From Rugalucina vietnamica (taxonomy: Eukaryota > Mollusca > Bivalvia > Lucinida > Lucinidae): a stretch of 64,000 nucleotides of DNA. Within the stretch, counting starts at the first letter, position 1; each line of letters starts with the position of its first letter. The stretch covers positions 15,760,226 through 15,824,225 of the forward strand of contig OZ024876.1 of assembly GCA_964017185.1 (NCBI GenBank). Direction: 5' to 3'. Made by a program: the position numbers and the translations under genes. Below, piece after piece: positions 21,561 through 32,640 of the stretch. The notes below the pieces were generated by a model. The model was given only the letters and a program-made list of their open reading frames with translations. It did no database searches and was not told the DNA's origin.

Positions 21561-22636
21561 CTGTAGATGGTCGGCAGAAGTAAATTGTTGCATTTTGTTA
21601 TTTTATACCTCATCTTTTTGAACATTATAATATTAAGCACCTCTAAAATTAGTTAAACCCAAATTACAGTAAACTTATATTGATGTGCATTCAAAGATGT
21701 TACTTTTACTGTGGTTCTCCCTAGTTTATGTTTTGTTGTAGAGTTTGGTCACCTTTTGGGAAACAGCTGTTCACTCTGCTTACCATATTATGTTGTCCTT
21801 GTATCCGTACCTTTTTGTAAATTTCCTTGTTTACTATATGTTTTTATACTTTGTTCTCATTGCGCCAGTGATGATCATTGCTTTAATACCTTCTACTTCT
21901 CTGTCCTTTCATATTCAACTTTGTAATCAATAAGTCAAAATCAACCAAGTGTCACCATTTCAACAGGCAAGCCAAATTAGTTGCTGCAGTTGGAGTTTCA
22001 GTGAAAACAACACGTTTCTTTATTCAATACTTTTTATTTATTGAATCACACTACAATGATTCTTATAGTGTTCTATTAAAATTCATTAACATCAGACACT
22101 TACAACTAAAACACAAAAATACTACACAAATGAGAGCTATTGTAATCTTATGACAACATTTAAAAAAATGAAGAAAAAAAGAAGAAACTTAATCCTTAAT
22201 CTTGAATGATAGATGTAGAAGTCCTGAGACTGTGTCTATAACATTAAGCACCAGAAAACATTCCAAGACTGAAAATTAAAACTGCGATCCTTTAAGAGCA
22301 GTGAAGTTTTGCTAGTACATTTCTGTGACTAAAATAGATACCTTGTAAAATCCAATGTAATGGCACAGTTTAACACAATCTTACAATTATACTAGAGTAG
22401 ACCACAACATGGAAAATAGGTAATGTCGCATTATTACTGGACAATATATTCATGAACTTGTCAATGAACATAAGTCTGTATGCAAGTTTTCACATAACAA
22501 AATACAAATACATGCACTGATTGGATATTTCTATTATTTTTTTCAATTTAACATTTTCAAGTTCTTCATTTTCATTTAAATCTATATACCATATACCATG
22601 TACATATTTGCAAATTATATATTCTTTTTATTATGA
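21561..22636. other. No gene; minus-strand polyadenylation signals
   Basis: No long ORF with a recognisable domain. On the minus strand AATAAA occurs three times within 25 bp (about 22019-22042), so a minus-strand transcript could end here. See the finding on a possible terminal exon. Confidence 0.35.
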
Positions 22637-23533
22637 TGTATAGGCCATTTTCGTTCTATAAAAACTGACGTTTTGTTGAATTTCTAACTTATTATAAGAG
22701 ATAAAATAAATTTTATTTCTCCAATGCTGTTTTTACACTTATACATAACTAGAAACTGAGTTTCAGAATTTTGGCTTGTCGGTTTCTTGCTTTTGTCTAC
22801 CAATTTCCATACAAAAAATTAAGCTAGAATGAAGGGGAGTAGTTTGATATAATGTAACACCCACTGACCCTAACCATTTGACCATCCCATTCAATAAACT
22901 TTAAATACACAAACAGTAATCCCATTCATTGCCAATCATTGTAAACTTTTACTCAGGTGACATGCTTACAGTTAAAGAACTGTTATAAAATACATTTGGT
23001 ACATATAAGCCACAGCATTGCAAAACATAACACAATCACACATGTATCTGAATAATTTTTGCATCCTGCAAGTCGTTTCAGAATCCTATCGCATATACAA
23101 TGGCTTGCTTTAGGTCCTCGCTGTCCCCAGGAACTCAGCTGTTGAAAAAAAATTGGACATCAGAGTCTTACATGTCCCTTGGTATACGCTGAGGTCATTT
23201 CTTTGATTTTTCCATGGGCAGTTTCCCATGTGCATTTAGTTGTATATGCAGACTGACAAAACATAGAGGGTATTATAGCACAGACAGCAGTCCCAGGCTA
23301 TTACATAAATTAAGTTTCTCCCATGTTCATTACGGCCAGGATGTCTCATAAAAATGGGCATTTTTCAAAAGAAACTTTTTAGTCTCTAAATAAAGAAAAT
23401 ATTAAAAATATAGATTAATTATGTATTAGATAATAATTAAAGGTGCACCCTGTTTCAAATCGATTAGTTTCAGCATTTTGGAGAAATTTACCCAAACGTC
23501 AGTTTTCATAGAAAGCAAATGGCCTATACATTA
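22637..23533. mobile_element. TIR element, about 0.9 kb, TA-type flank
   Basis: The left end (22637-22675) reads 'tgtataggccattttcgttc', then 'aaaactgacgttt'; the right end (23494-23530) is its reverse complement with a few changes ('aaacgtcagttttcatagaa', then 'ggcctataca'). The ends sit at TA. No transposase frame. Non-autonomous DNA element. Confidence 0.65.
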
Positions 23534-24429
23534 TAGTCAACACCAAATCAAGCTCTATGTAACTATGCTTTTGTGGATCAACATGAGAATCTGTCCAAAA
23601 CTCACAGCCATCCATTAATTGCCAGATTCTTTAAAAATAAAAAAGCACTGCCACTTGCTGTTCATCACAATATAATAATATATTTTTGCAGAACCCTGAA
23701 ACAAAGCATATCTGCTTGCCAAACCTTTATGCATTATCTATATAAAACTATGAAGCACTTGCTATATCAGTTATCACCGTATCATAACAATGACATTTTA
23801 CAATGCATCAAACTCACAGCTTCCTTTAATAAAATTTAGTTTACTGTATATTTAAGATTCTATTTAAATAAGATGTTATAGTCACAGTCTCATTAATTCT
23901 ACATCTAATTTGAGAAAACATTACAAAAAAGATACTATTTGACTCATACATAAAAAGAACACATTAGGAGAATTTCTCAGTGAAATGTGAAAAATTGAGA
24001 AATTATCCTAGTGTTTATGATCTATTCTCTCCAGAATTTATATTTGAGAATATTTAAAAAAAAAAAAAAAATTAAAAAAAAAAAAAAAAAAAAAAAAGGT
24101 GGCAACCCCAAATCTTGCTAAACCAGCAACTTTAACCTAGTGGGGTTTCGCCCTGCAATTTTTCTCTTCAATTCTCTACTCTGTAATGATACACAAGTTG
24201 AACAATTTTAGAGATAAAGTGATTAATCTGAACCAAGTAACAATTTAATAGCTAACCTTAGTGAATAACACTATTAAGTTCATAAAAAATTCAGCTTTCC
24301 ATCTTTGTGGGATTATGAATTTGCCATTATAGAGAGATTATTTGTTCAGAAATTTTTAGGGTTAACACTGGTTGTACTGTACCAATTATGGAACAGTTAT
24401 TCATGTTTTGCGTCACCATATTTGAATAT
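23534..24429. other. No gene; A-rich tract
   Basis: Contains an A-rich tract at about 24056-24097 (two A runs split by TT) followed by 'ggtggcaaccccaaatc'. No coding region. It may include the 3' end of the neighbouring Helitron, but no CTRR-type end with hairpin could be assigned by eye. Confidence 0.4.
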
Positions 24430-26517
24430 CTATTTGTCTAAGGCATGATATATAATTTTATGATCAGACCAGTAAGCCTCAATGACATCACAAAATCCTT
24501 CAGAATTTGAAAATATCAAATCTAGTACTGACCCAGAGTCAGTTGTGCATTGTTTAATATGTTGCATACATCCAAATAATGTCTCCACAAAATCCACAAA
24601 TCCTGTACTGGCACCATCTATCTGTATGTTGAAGTCCCTTAATATGACTAATTTAGCATTCAGATCAATAACTGGCCTAAGATGACAGTGAATTTCATTT
24701 CTAAAATCAGTCTGTGAACTTTTTGGGTATTTGTACAACACAACAACTTGAACATAACCTCGTTGAATGCTGAATGTGTCAGTGAATATGAATTCAAATG
24801 ACTTACATTGCATTTTCACGACTTTCTGAATCTGCAAGTACTCCTTTACATACAATGCAAGTCCATGGTATGGTCTGTTGTTTGCCTCTTTTATTATATC
24901 ATCAAGCCTAACAAGTCTAAACCGCTTCAGGGCAAAATGTACATTTTCATCCCTACTACATAACCTTGTTTCAGCAAATCCAATGATATCTGCTGCCAAT
25001 ACATTTGGTTCAGATTGAACATCCTTATAATGTTTATTCAAGGATCTAGCATTATTGAATGCGATTTTGGTTTTGTCTGAACCAATTTTATACAGCGGAA
25101 CATAACACAGTTCTAAGGCAGCATCTGTGCGTAGCCTTTGCATCTCTATATTCACATCATCATCTAATGCCATAGCAGCTTCATTCATAATCAGTATATA
25201 TAAATCTTCCAGCTTTTTCACTCTACTAAAAGCAACATAGTGAATGTGTGGTATTTTCCTTGTCTCCTTCTGGGACAAATCAACAACTACCTTGTCAACT
25301 GTTGCACCTTCAGCTTTGTAGACTGTTTTACCTGAAGCTGGTGTCACTGGAAATTGGCTTCTCTGAAATGTTTTGTAGTTATGTATAAATGTTTGCTGTG
25401 TTTCAAATACAGGTGTCCAGTCTGCATGAATGCTTGAGTTGTAAAATTTTCTGTTTTTCTCACGTGTTGCTCTACCAACCCGAGGGTCATCAAATAATAC
25501 CCAAATAATGCTCGGACGGTTGGTTCCTTCCATCCACCTGAAGTCAATGTGTTTTACCACACCAGTAGCACCATTGGTTAAACCATCTTCTACATCTACA
25601 TTAGCTGTATGAACAACAATCATTCCAACAACTACCGTCAATGATTTCTTTAGCTGACCTGTTTGTCCATAGTCCTTTGGGAGCTTATCAATCAAGGACT
25701 GGTGCCTGTTGGCAGGAATGTTTGCTGAGACAACACTGTCATGGCATGATATCACATACTTTTCTCCTGGCAACTGACTCAAAATAGTGTCGTTGTGTTG
25801 GTCTACGTAATAATTCTGTGCAAACAAATGAAGAGCATCCTTTGGATAATCACCAGTTTCACGGTCAACAACACGTGTCTGCAGTTTTTGTTTGTCTTCC
25901 TCTGTCATTTCATTCAACCGAAGTCGGTTTAATAACTGTGCGAATGCTAGATTGTCTTTCTGTCTCATGATATCAACCAATTTATACATTGTAAAGAGCT
26001 CTTTCCATAAGTTCCTTCCCAGAGAAGATGCTCCCTTTTTCAAATCAAGACTTATCAAGTAATCACCTACTGGCTTAAGTTGGTAGAGATCCCCAACAGC
26101 GATAACACTCAAACCACCAAAAACTTCTTTTGTTCCCATCAGCTGCTGTAAGCGAGTGTCAATAAAGCTTAGTGTCATGTTCCCTACCATTGATATTTCA
26201 TCAATAATGATAATTTTCAGATGTCTGTATTTAATTCTGAATGTATTTAACTCATCAGCTGAAAGATGATTGCTTCCCTTTTGATACATTTTCCTGTGGA
26301 ATGCAGAGTAAATGGTTTGGCCACTAATATTAAAAGCAGCAAACCCCATGTATGCACACAGCAGAATTCTCTTATCATCTGGATTTTCTCCATCTTTCAA
26401 ATTCAAAATCCTGAACAGACTTTGGTAAAGAGCTCGAATCACTACTGATTTACCAACACCTGCCCCTCCTGTAAGAAAAGCATAGACCGGCTCATCTTTA
26501 CATTTGATCCAGTGCAC
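24430..26517 (-). pseudogene. Helitron Pif1-like helicase with AP-endonuclease
   Basis: SF1B helicase with Walker A GGAGVGKS (residues 17-24), DEISM (106-110), GDLYQLKP (142-149), a KAEGAT motif V (401-406) and YVAFSRVKKLEDLYI (427-441). From about residue 484 an exonuclease-endonuclease-phosphatase domain follows: FNNARSLNKH, GFAETRL with Glu516, ILRDFN (625-630) and YWSDHK (682-687). The second motif is normally GDFN; here the glycine is arginine while the aspartate is kept, which may be a decay mutation. The stretch is otherwise open for 695 codons, the best preserved part of the element. Confidence 0.9.
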
Positions 26518-27092
26518 AATATGGTTAAAAATTCTCTTTGTCTCAAATTAAGACTTCTGAGTAGTTGTAAGTATTCATCTTCTGGTAATAAAATGCTACT
26601 AGTTTCTACTGGGGGCACTGAGCAAGTAGACTGTAGTTCTATGCCAATATCATAATGTCTCTGCTCCACAACTCTGCTTGGGTTAAAACAAACAAACTTT
26701 TCTGACTCTCCTGTCCCTTCTTCTTCTGCTTCCCTATTTTCTTGCTCTGCATTTGGTGCAATTTGATCATAGTCCCTTTCCTCAGCTTCCATCATTTGCC
26801 GTGCAAGCTCAAGTTCTTCCGCATGGTGCTCATACTCATTTCTTTTGGATATCAATGATGTCTGTACAGACTCATAGTGAGCTTCATATGTATCAAAAGA
26901 ACCTATCAAATCTTTTTGTTCATTTCGCCACGGTACAAAAAGCATAAGCTGCTCTCTGAAGTAATTTTCTGGGTCCTTCTTCTTGTTGTATTTCACATAC
27001 CTTATTATTCTTGGGACTTTTCTTTTCTTGTATTTTGTTCCATTTTTTGCTTTGAACAGCAAGTCTAAACTTTGACTGTTATCGTCATCCAA
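26442..27092 (-). pseudogene. Helitron Rep-helicase linker
   Basis: Same frame as the Rep ORF, separated by one stop. Contains basic RKVPRIIRYVKYNKKKDPEN, then FREQLMLFVPWRNEQ, a helical charged region, and LLRSLNLRQREF, which leads into the helicase. The frame is lost at about 26530 in a run of thymines (minus strand 'gagaatttttaacc'), where one T fewer than needed shifts reading; the helicase ORF continues in the neighbouring frame. The simplest explanation is a single-base deletion. Confidence 0.8.
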
Positions 27093-27233
27093 GCTGTCAT
27101 GACCTTCATCCTCAGAGCTACTGGCAAAACTGTCATCATCAGTAGTTTCATCAATTTTATCTGGTAGTCTATTTCCTTTCGGATAAGTAATGTCAATCTT
27201 TGAAACATAGTCAGCTAGGCAAAATTTCCCAAG

Positions 27234-28170
27234 CTACCTGGGTCTTTTAGAATACCTCTGTATTACATTTTGTGATTCTATATCTGTAGATTCAGCTGGA
27301 AGTTCATCAAGAGCAGCTTTTGGCTTAAGCAGAAAGATTCTTTCTTCTGGTATAGATGTATTGATGAAAACAATATCCCTTGTGCACTTTGTCAAAGGAA
27401 TTTGCAGATCAAGATATACAGCCTCTTGAGCACTAACCTCCACACAGTTTGAAAATACATTCCCAATATGCCGGACTTGTTTCTTCAGGTCAAGATTTCC
27501 TCTTCTAGCCTCTTTTGCGGCTGCATCAAGTTGTGCACTCATTCCTCTTTGTGATTTACTTATATAACCAACTATATATGAAGCACATCCGTATGGTTCA
27601 AGAACAATCTGAATGTCAAGATTGGCTTTCCAGGCAAGAAGTATGTTTTCATTGAATGGATTTATCCTCATGTCTTTTGTTTCACGTTTTAAGAAAACCT
27701 TTGATGCTTTCAAAGAGCTTTTGATGCAACAAATGTAGTCTTCAAAGTCCATTTTAGCAATGTTTTGTAGAAATTCCTCAAATGTCATATCTCCAGTTTT
27801 TTTACACTCATTCATTGCTTTCTGGAGCTCTACATTCTTCTTTTTGTACTTGTCAACATTCTCTTCAAGAGTGTACAACAACATAGTTCTCGGCAATGGT
27901 GGCAATGGAAATCCAAACCTACAAATTGGTTTACATTTTTTCCTGCAGGTTCTAGAATGCTTGTGACTTTGAAGGTTAACAAGATTTGCTGTCTTCTCAT
28001 CATCAGTACTGCAAGTGAGATACTGATCAACAAACTAAATTATTTCGTCTTCAGAGTTTGTTTCTAAAGTAGGAGCATTTTCTACCCAAACAAGCATATG
28101 ATAATGAGGAGAGCCACGCTGCTGAAACTCAACTCTATAAAAATAATCACGAACCTTTCCTATTGGCTCA
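27234..28170 (-). pseudogene. Helitron Rep (HUH nuclease) domain
   Basis: Nicks and joins single-stranded DNA in rolling-circle transposition. In the frame read from about 28165, EFQQRGSPHYHMLVW contains the metal-binding His-x-His (HYH, about 28088-28110). An in-frame TAG follows at about 28035, after which reading continues through a Cys-rich stretch (SRTCRKKCKPICRFGFP) to EPYGCASYIVGYISK, which carries the two catalytic tyrosines in YxxxY spacing (residues 110 and 114 of the frame starting at 27905). A TAG at 27234-27236 ends it, but the next ORF is in the same phase (141 nt on), so the gene continues. Confidence 0.85.
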
Positions 28171-29229
28171 CAACTCCAAATAATTTGAATCTCTAGCTTC
28201 AGCTGCTGTAATTTTTTTGCCTTTCTTTTTACACCTTCTAACAGCTAAGTTAACTTTGTCACTGATTTGTTTCATTTGTAGCTTTTTGTGTTTAAAGAAT
28301 ATATTTGGCACTGACTGTGCAGCTCTCCTGTCAACACTACGCAATTCCCATTTTACAATGTCACTATAATGTACTGGAACTAATCTTTCATCCTTTCGAG
28401 GTGGTGTCTGGCCACAAAATATAGATGGAAAGCATAAGTACTCTGCATCTTTATCTTGATATAAACTTAAAGGGTGCTGACCCTCACCTGGGGCAAAAGT
28501 GAAAACTTTGTCACACTTATTGTCAATATCAGCATCATCTACTAATGTATCAATATTGCCAACATGATCATTTGCATCTATCTCACTGTAATGATCAGAA
28601 TCATAGCCATTTGAAGCTTCAATGTCATTTTTACTTTTCTCTTCTTGTACCTGTTTTTCATTTTGTGTATTCTCTTTGTCATTAGGCTGTTCTCTTGACA
28701 CTTCTAAAAATTCTCTGACTGTATCTTCTGCACTTTCGCTAACGTCCCGAAACCAGCTTTCATCAGCTACTATGCCAGACTTTTTGTATAACTCACTGTT
28801 GTTCATTAGCCAATGTAGTGCAGCCAAAACTCTTAATGGTCTTACATTTTCTTTAAAGTCAACCTTTTTGTAAGAAAGCTTCTTTTTTAGTTGGATGGCA
28901 ACAGTAAAATTTTCATCCATTGGCCAAGGAAGACTGTTTATAGTAGGCTGGATATCAACAGGCACATTGATAACGTTTCCTTTTAAGGAGTACTGGCCAC
29001 CACGAGGAAGTTCCCTAATTTGCATAAATGGAATACGAAGTGCTATTAATTTTTCTTCCAACTGATGCAAATTTAGTTCTACAGGTTTGTTTGGCCATTT
29101 GAAGCCATTGGCTACTGATAATTTTGGACATTTCCGTTCTCGTAAAGCACTCAAGCAAGTATGACAAACCCATTCTTCATTATTTACAGACAAAATCTGT
29201 GCAATACTGCCGTTTACTTTCTTCAGCAA
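28168..29229 (-). pseudogene. Helitron CxxC/DUF6570-like domain
   Basis: Contains EWVCHTCLSAL (second zinc pair), LHQLEEKLIALRIPFMQIREL, PRGGQYSLKGNVINVPVDI and RPLRVLAALHWLMNN, phrases typical of the DUF6570-type region that precedes Rep in animal Helitrons. Between about residues 190 and 260 it is acidic. The later KITAAEARDSNYLEL is the point just before Rep; the frame ends in TGA at 28168. Continuation in another frame reads directly into the HUH motif, and the usual segment between these two landmarks appears to be missing. Confidence 0.75.
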
Positions 29230-31072
29230 TATGAGTGTTCTTTAACATTGAAACACTTTTTCTAAACCATGTTTGGTGACAACATGTACAAATATATAAG
29301 GGGCCAATAGATATATCTAAATGAAATTGTTTAATAGTTTCTTCAATAGTTTTATTGGCCTTCTGATGAGTTTTATGAGGCAAAGTTTCTGTATCATGCT
29401 TGAATCTTTTGCAAGAATCAGTCTTTCTAGAAATGTCCTTACATTTTCTCTTCTCTTGTCTTATCTGTTGCTTCTTGATTCTTTCACATTCCAGAACAAT
29501 GGGATTTTTCCTTGCATTTTGTTTAGAGACATTCTGGTACACTTTCTCTCTTTCCAGAAAAGCAGGACTTTCTCTTGCTGACTGTTTTGATTTCTTCTGA
29601 TACGCAATTTCTTTCATTCTAAAAACAGGATCTTGTCTAGCATGCTGCTTTGATTCCATTTCTTGTCTTTTAAAGGCAGGGTCTTTTCTTGCCTCCTGCC
29701 TTGATTCCATTTCTTTCCTTTCAAAAGCGGGGTCTTTCCTTGCATGCTGCTTTGATTCCATTTCTTTCCTTTTAAAGGCAGGTTCTTTCCTTGCATTTTG
29801 CTTTGATTCCTTTTCTTTCCTTTTAAATGCAGGGTCTTTCCTTGCATGCTGCTTTGATTCCATTTCTTTCCTTTTAAAGGCAGGGTCTTTCCTTGCATAC
29901 TGCTTTGATTCCATTTCTTTCCTTTTAAAAGCCGGGTCTTTCCTTGCATGCTGCTTTGATTCCATTTCTTTCCTTTTTAAGGCAGGGTCTTTCCTTGCAT
30001 GCTGCTTTGATTCCATTTCTTTCCTTTTCAAGGCAGGGTCTTTCCTTGCATGCTGCTTTGATTCCATTTCTTTCCTTTTAAAAGCAGGGTCTTTCCTTGC
30101 ATGCTGTTTTGATTCCTTTTGATACCTAATTTCTGTATCCTTAAAAACAGAATCTTTTCTTGCTTGTCGCTTTGATTCCATTTCTTTCCTTTTAAAAGCA
30201 GGGTCTTTCCTTGCATGCTGCTTTGATTCCTTTTGATAACTAATTTCTGTATCCTTAAAAACAGAATATTTTCTTGCTTGTCGCTTTGATTCCATTTCTA
30301 TCCTTTTAAAGGCAGGGTCTTTTCTTGCATGCTGCTTTGATTCCCTTTGATACCTAATTTCTGTATCCTTAAAAACAGGGTCTTTTCTTGCTTGCTGCTT
30401 TAATTCCATTTCTTTTTTTTTTATAAGTTGCATTTTTTCTGGCCAATTGTTTGAAAGTTTTATAATATTCATTGCGATTACGCTGCTTTCTTTTTTCAGT
30501 AATGATTCTTTCTTTGATTCAAAAGTGTGTTTACCACTCACATTTCTTTGTGTTTTCAGAGCCTGTTGAAATCTTTGATCTTTGAAATAGCCTTCCATAC
30601 GACTTATCATTTCATCTTCATAAGTCTGTTCTTCGTGATATTTATTTATATGGACTGGCAGGAAGTCAAACTGCAAGTTAGTATCAGTTTCCAGTTTCAT
30701 GCTATCATAAAATGCATATATATATGTAACTAGGTCATCCAAGTTTGAGAAAGTTATTAAACAGGAAGCACCATCACTTGATGAAAGTCCATTTTGTCCC
30801 TGGGAATGAGAATCAAAAATGGCATACAACCCATTATTTTTAAAAACTGCAGAACATATTGCGGCTACAGTTAATAAGCCACATGATACAGAGGAAAATG
30901 CCAACTGCAAGGTAGAGTGAAGTGTTGGTAAGCCGTGATCTTGAGTATCAACAAGAACACCACTTTCAATTTGAAATTTTTCTAACATAAATTTTCCTAA
31001 CTCTGCTTCAAAATCATCTGGTATTTCTTCTAAGCTCAAAAGCTGGTTAGTGAACTTTCCATCTGTTTTCAA
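29180..31072 (-). pseudogene. Helitron protease end and long repeat region
   Basis: Continues the preceding frame. GLYAIFDSHSQGQNG (residues 81-95) provides the likely catalytic histidine H89 of the cysteine-protease-like domain. Residues about 221-529 are 17 copies of a charged repeat of the form ESKQHARKDPAFKRKEM; spacing is either 17 or 21 residues, alternating in the first part and constant at 17 in the middle. The C-terminus has PLYICTCCHQTWFRKS (591-606), the first half of a CxxC zinc module completed in the next ORF (VCHTC). The frame is lost near 29200 by a small indel. Confidence 0.8.
29486..30412 (-). repeat. Coding minisatellite, 51/63-bp units
   Basis: Seventeen tandem units inside the Helitron ORF. 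Positions of the ARK/ARQ/ARE core in protein coordinates are 228, 249, 266, 287, 304, 325, then every 17 up to 478, then 499 and 520. The unit is therefore 51 bp, or 63 bp where the extra four residues are present. The uniform middle section suggests recent local expansion. Confidence 0.9.
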
Positions 31073-31105
31073 CTTGCTAATGACAGTTTGATACAGAGCA
31101 TCCCC

Positions 31106-32077
31106 TTAATAAAGTACTTTATCTATCATTGAACTATTATCTACATTGTGGGTAAGTGCGTATGACAACATACATAATGCATTACATGTGCACTGATACC
31201 CTTTTGACTGTTCAGAAAATCTAACATCATTTTGATGAAAACTTCCAAATACCAAATCAGTGGCATTCCACAATGGTTCAGATGATCTTACTGCTTGATA
31301 ACATGTCACATCATCGACTAAACATGTTTCAAATGTATCACTGTTAAAATGATGTTGAGCTTTAACATTTTTATGAAGCTCCTCATTTTGTATAGTGTTT
31401 TGAGTGCAAAAAGCTTTGTTCACACTTTCATAAAATTCCTCATTGACCCTTGATTGAAAGTCTTTAGCAACATCAGGAAAAGCTTCCAAAAACACAGTAT
31501 CAAAATCTGTCTGTAAATTTGAGCTAACCTTCTCTATAATCAAATGAATATCAATTATTGTCTGTTTGAACTGACTCTCTTGATCATTTTTAGCTTGTTC
31601 TTTCTTTTTGTCTGGTGGTGCCCTTACGCTGAAGGGACTTCGTGCCACTATAGGGCTGCCTGCCCCCACGCTGGAGGGACTTCGTGCCTCAGATGGGCTA
31701 CCTGCCCCCACGCTGGAGGGACTTCGTGCCACAGATGGGCTGCTTGCCACCACCCTCGGTGGACTTCCTGCCACCTCCCTCGGTGGACTTCCTGCCACAT
31801 CCCTCGGTGGACTTCCTGCCACCTCCCTTGGTGGACTTCCTGCCACCTCCCTTGGTGGACTTCCTGCCACCTCCCTCGGTGGACTTCCTGCCACCTCCCT
31901 CGGTGGACTTCCTGCCCCCCTTTCGGAGGGACTTTCATACCTGACTGTTGCTTTACCTTCCCCATCACTGTCTACACTAGATCTCTCCCTATCGCCATCT
32001 CTGCCATCTGCTCTCAATCTCTCTCTCCACTCCTTCCTTTTCTGCTCTGACCACTTCCAGCCCTTTCGCCTAGGCAT
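31106..32077 (-). pseudogene. Helitron N-terminus and protease start
   Basis: Starts MPRRKGWKWSEQKRKEW, a basic N-terminus. Residues 55-111 are seven copies of the octapeptide GSPPREVA with small changes, then two to three 16-residue units of the ARSPSSVGAGSP type. From about residue 260 comes the front of a cysteine-protease-like domain: FGSFHQNDVRF (277-287) holds a likely oxyanion glutamine and GYQCTCNAL (293-301) a likely nucleophile cysteine. This resembles peptidase C76/OTU-like folds; the assignment is inference. A TAA at 31106-31108 ends the frame, but the next ORF is in the same phase 33 nt on, so this is one substitution inside one gene. Confidence 0.75.
31745..31915 (-). repeat. 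Coding minisatellite, 24-bp units
   Basis: Seven direct 24-bp units (plus strand 'ggtggacttcctgccacc' and 'tccct') encode GSPPREVA on the minus strand. The next block (about 31615-31745) has 48-bp units encoding ARSPSSVGAGSP-type sequence. Long plus-strand ORFs across this region are shadows: a 24-bp unit without stops is open in several frames. Confidence 0.9.
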
Positions 32078-32640
32078 GATTAATTACCTGAAAATAGAAA
32101 GAAAAGGTAATGTGTAGAATTGTTAAACATTTAGCCTGTATAAATCTTCAAATTAGAACCTAGAAATATTATACCATTATAGCAAAGATCAACAAATGTT
32201 CTAACCAGTTAGTGGAGGTTAGTGGAGATGGTCAGGTCATGCTACTTTGCTGTTTTCATAACAAGATAGGTTTTCTTGTGCTGAAGCAGATATACACTTA
32301 ATATGACACAATGCTTTAAAAACAAACAAAGAAGCAGATCAGCAGCTCTACTCTACCAACTGATAAGCCCCTTCATTTTCTATAGCTAAAATAGTATGAT
32401 CTTTCTAGTTTCTAAATTTCAGATTACACCTTTTCCAAAAATTATATTAAAACTTATCTGTCACTTCATCTGTTCTTGACCTCTCTCTCCACTCTGTCCT
32501 TTTATTTTCTACTTACAGCCAGTTCTCGTGCCCAGGCATGAAAACACCTGAAAATAGAAAGAAATTAATATTCATATACAATTTTGGGACAGGCAGCACA
32601 CAGGATCAACATTTCCCTCATAAATATGAATCTTGTATCT
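32078..32640. repeat. Helitron upstream region with decayed 5' duplicate
   Basis: The segment about 32455-32570 ('gacctctctctccactctgt', 'ttttctacttacagccag', 'gcccaggcatgaaaacacct', 'gaaaatagaaagaaa') repeats, with changes, the first part of the Helitron ORF and its upstream flank at about 32020-32110. It is either a tandem duplicate of the 5' start or the start of an older copy. The rest holds nothing recognisable. Confidence 0.55.

Larger units (their letters stand above)
24430..32077 (-). mobile_element. Helitron (Helentron-like), decayed coding region
   Basis: Rolling-circle transposon coding region read right to left: repeat-rich N-terminus, cysteine-protease-like domain, 17/21-residue repeat, CxxC/DUF6570-like domain, HUH Rep, acidic linker, Pif1-like helicase and C-terminal AP-endonuclease-like domain. 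The C-terminal endonuclease places it with Helentron/Helitron2-type elements. The frame is broken by in-frame stops (31108, 28035, 27236) and frameshifts (near 29200, 28170, 26530), so it is inactive. DNA boundaries were not determined. Confidence 0.9.

Noticed and set aside
31544-32117. Two plus-strand ORFs of 168-169 codons with repeated LPPPSVDF- or TSLGGLPA-type sequence
   Set aside because: They are antisense readings of the 24- and 48-bp minisatellite in the Helitron gene; the repeat is open in several frames.
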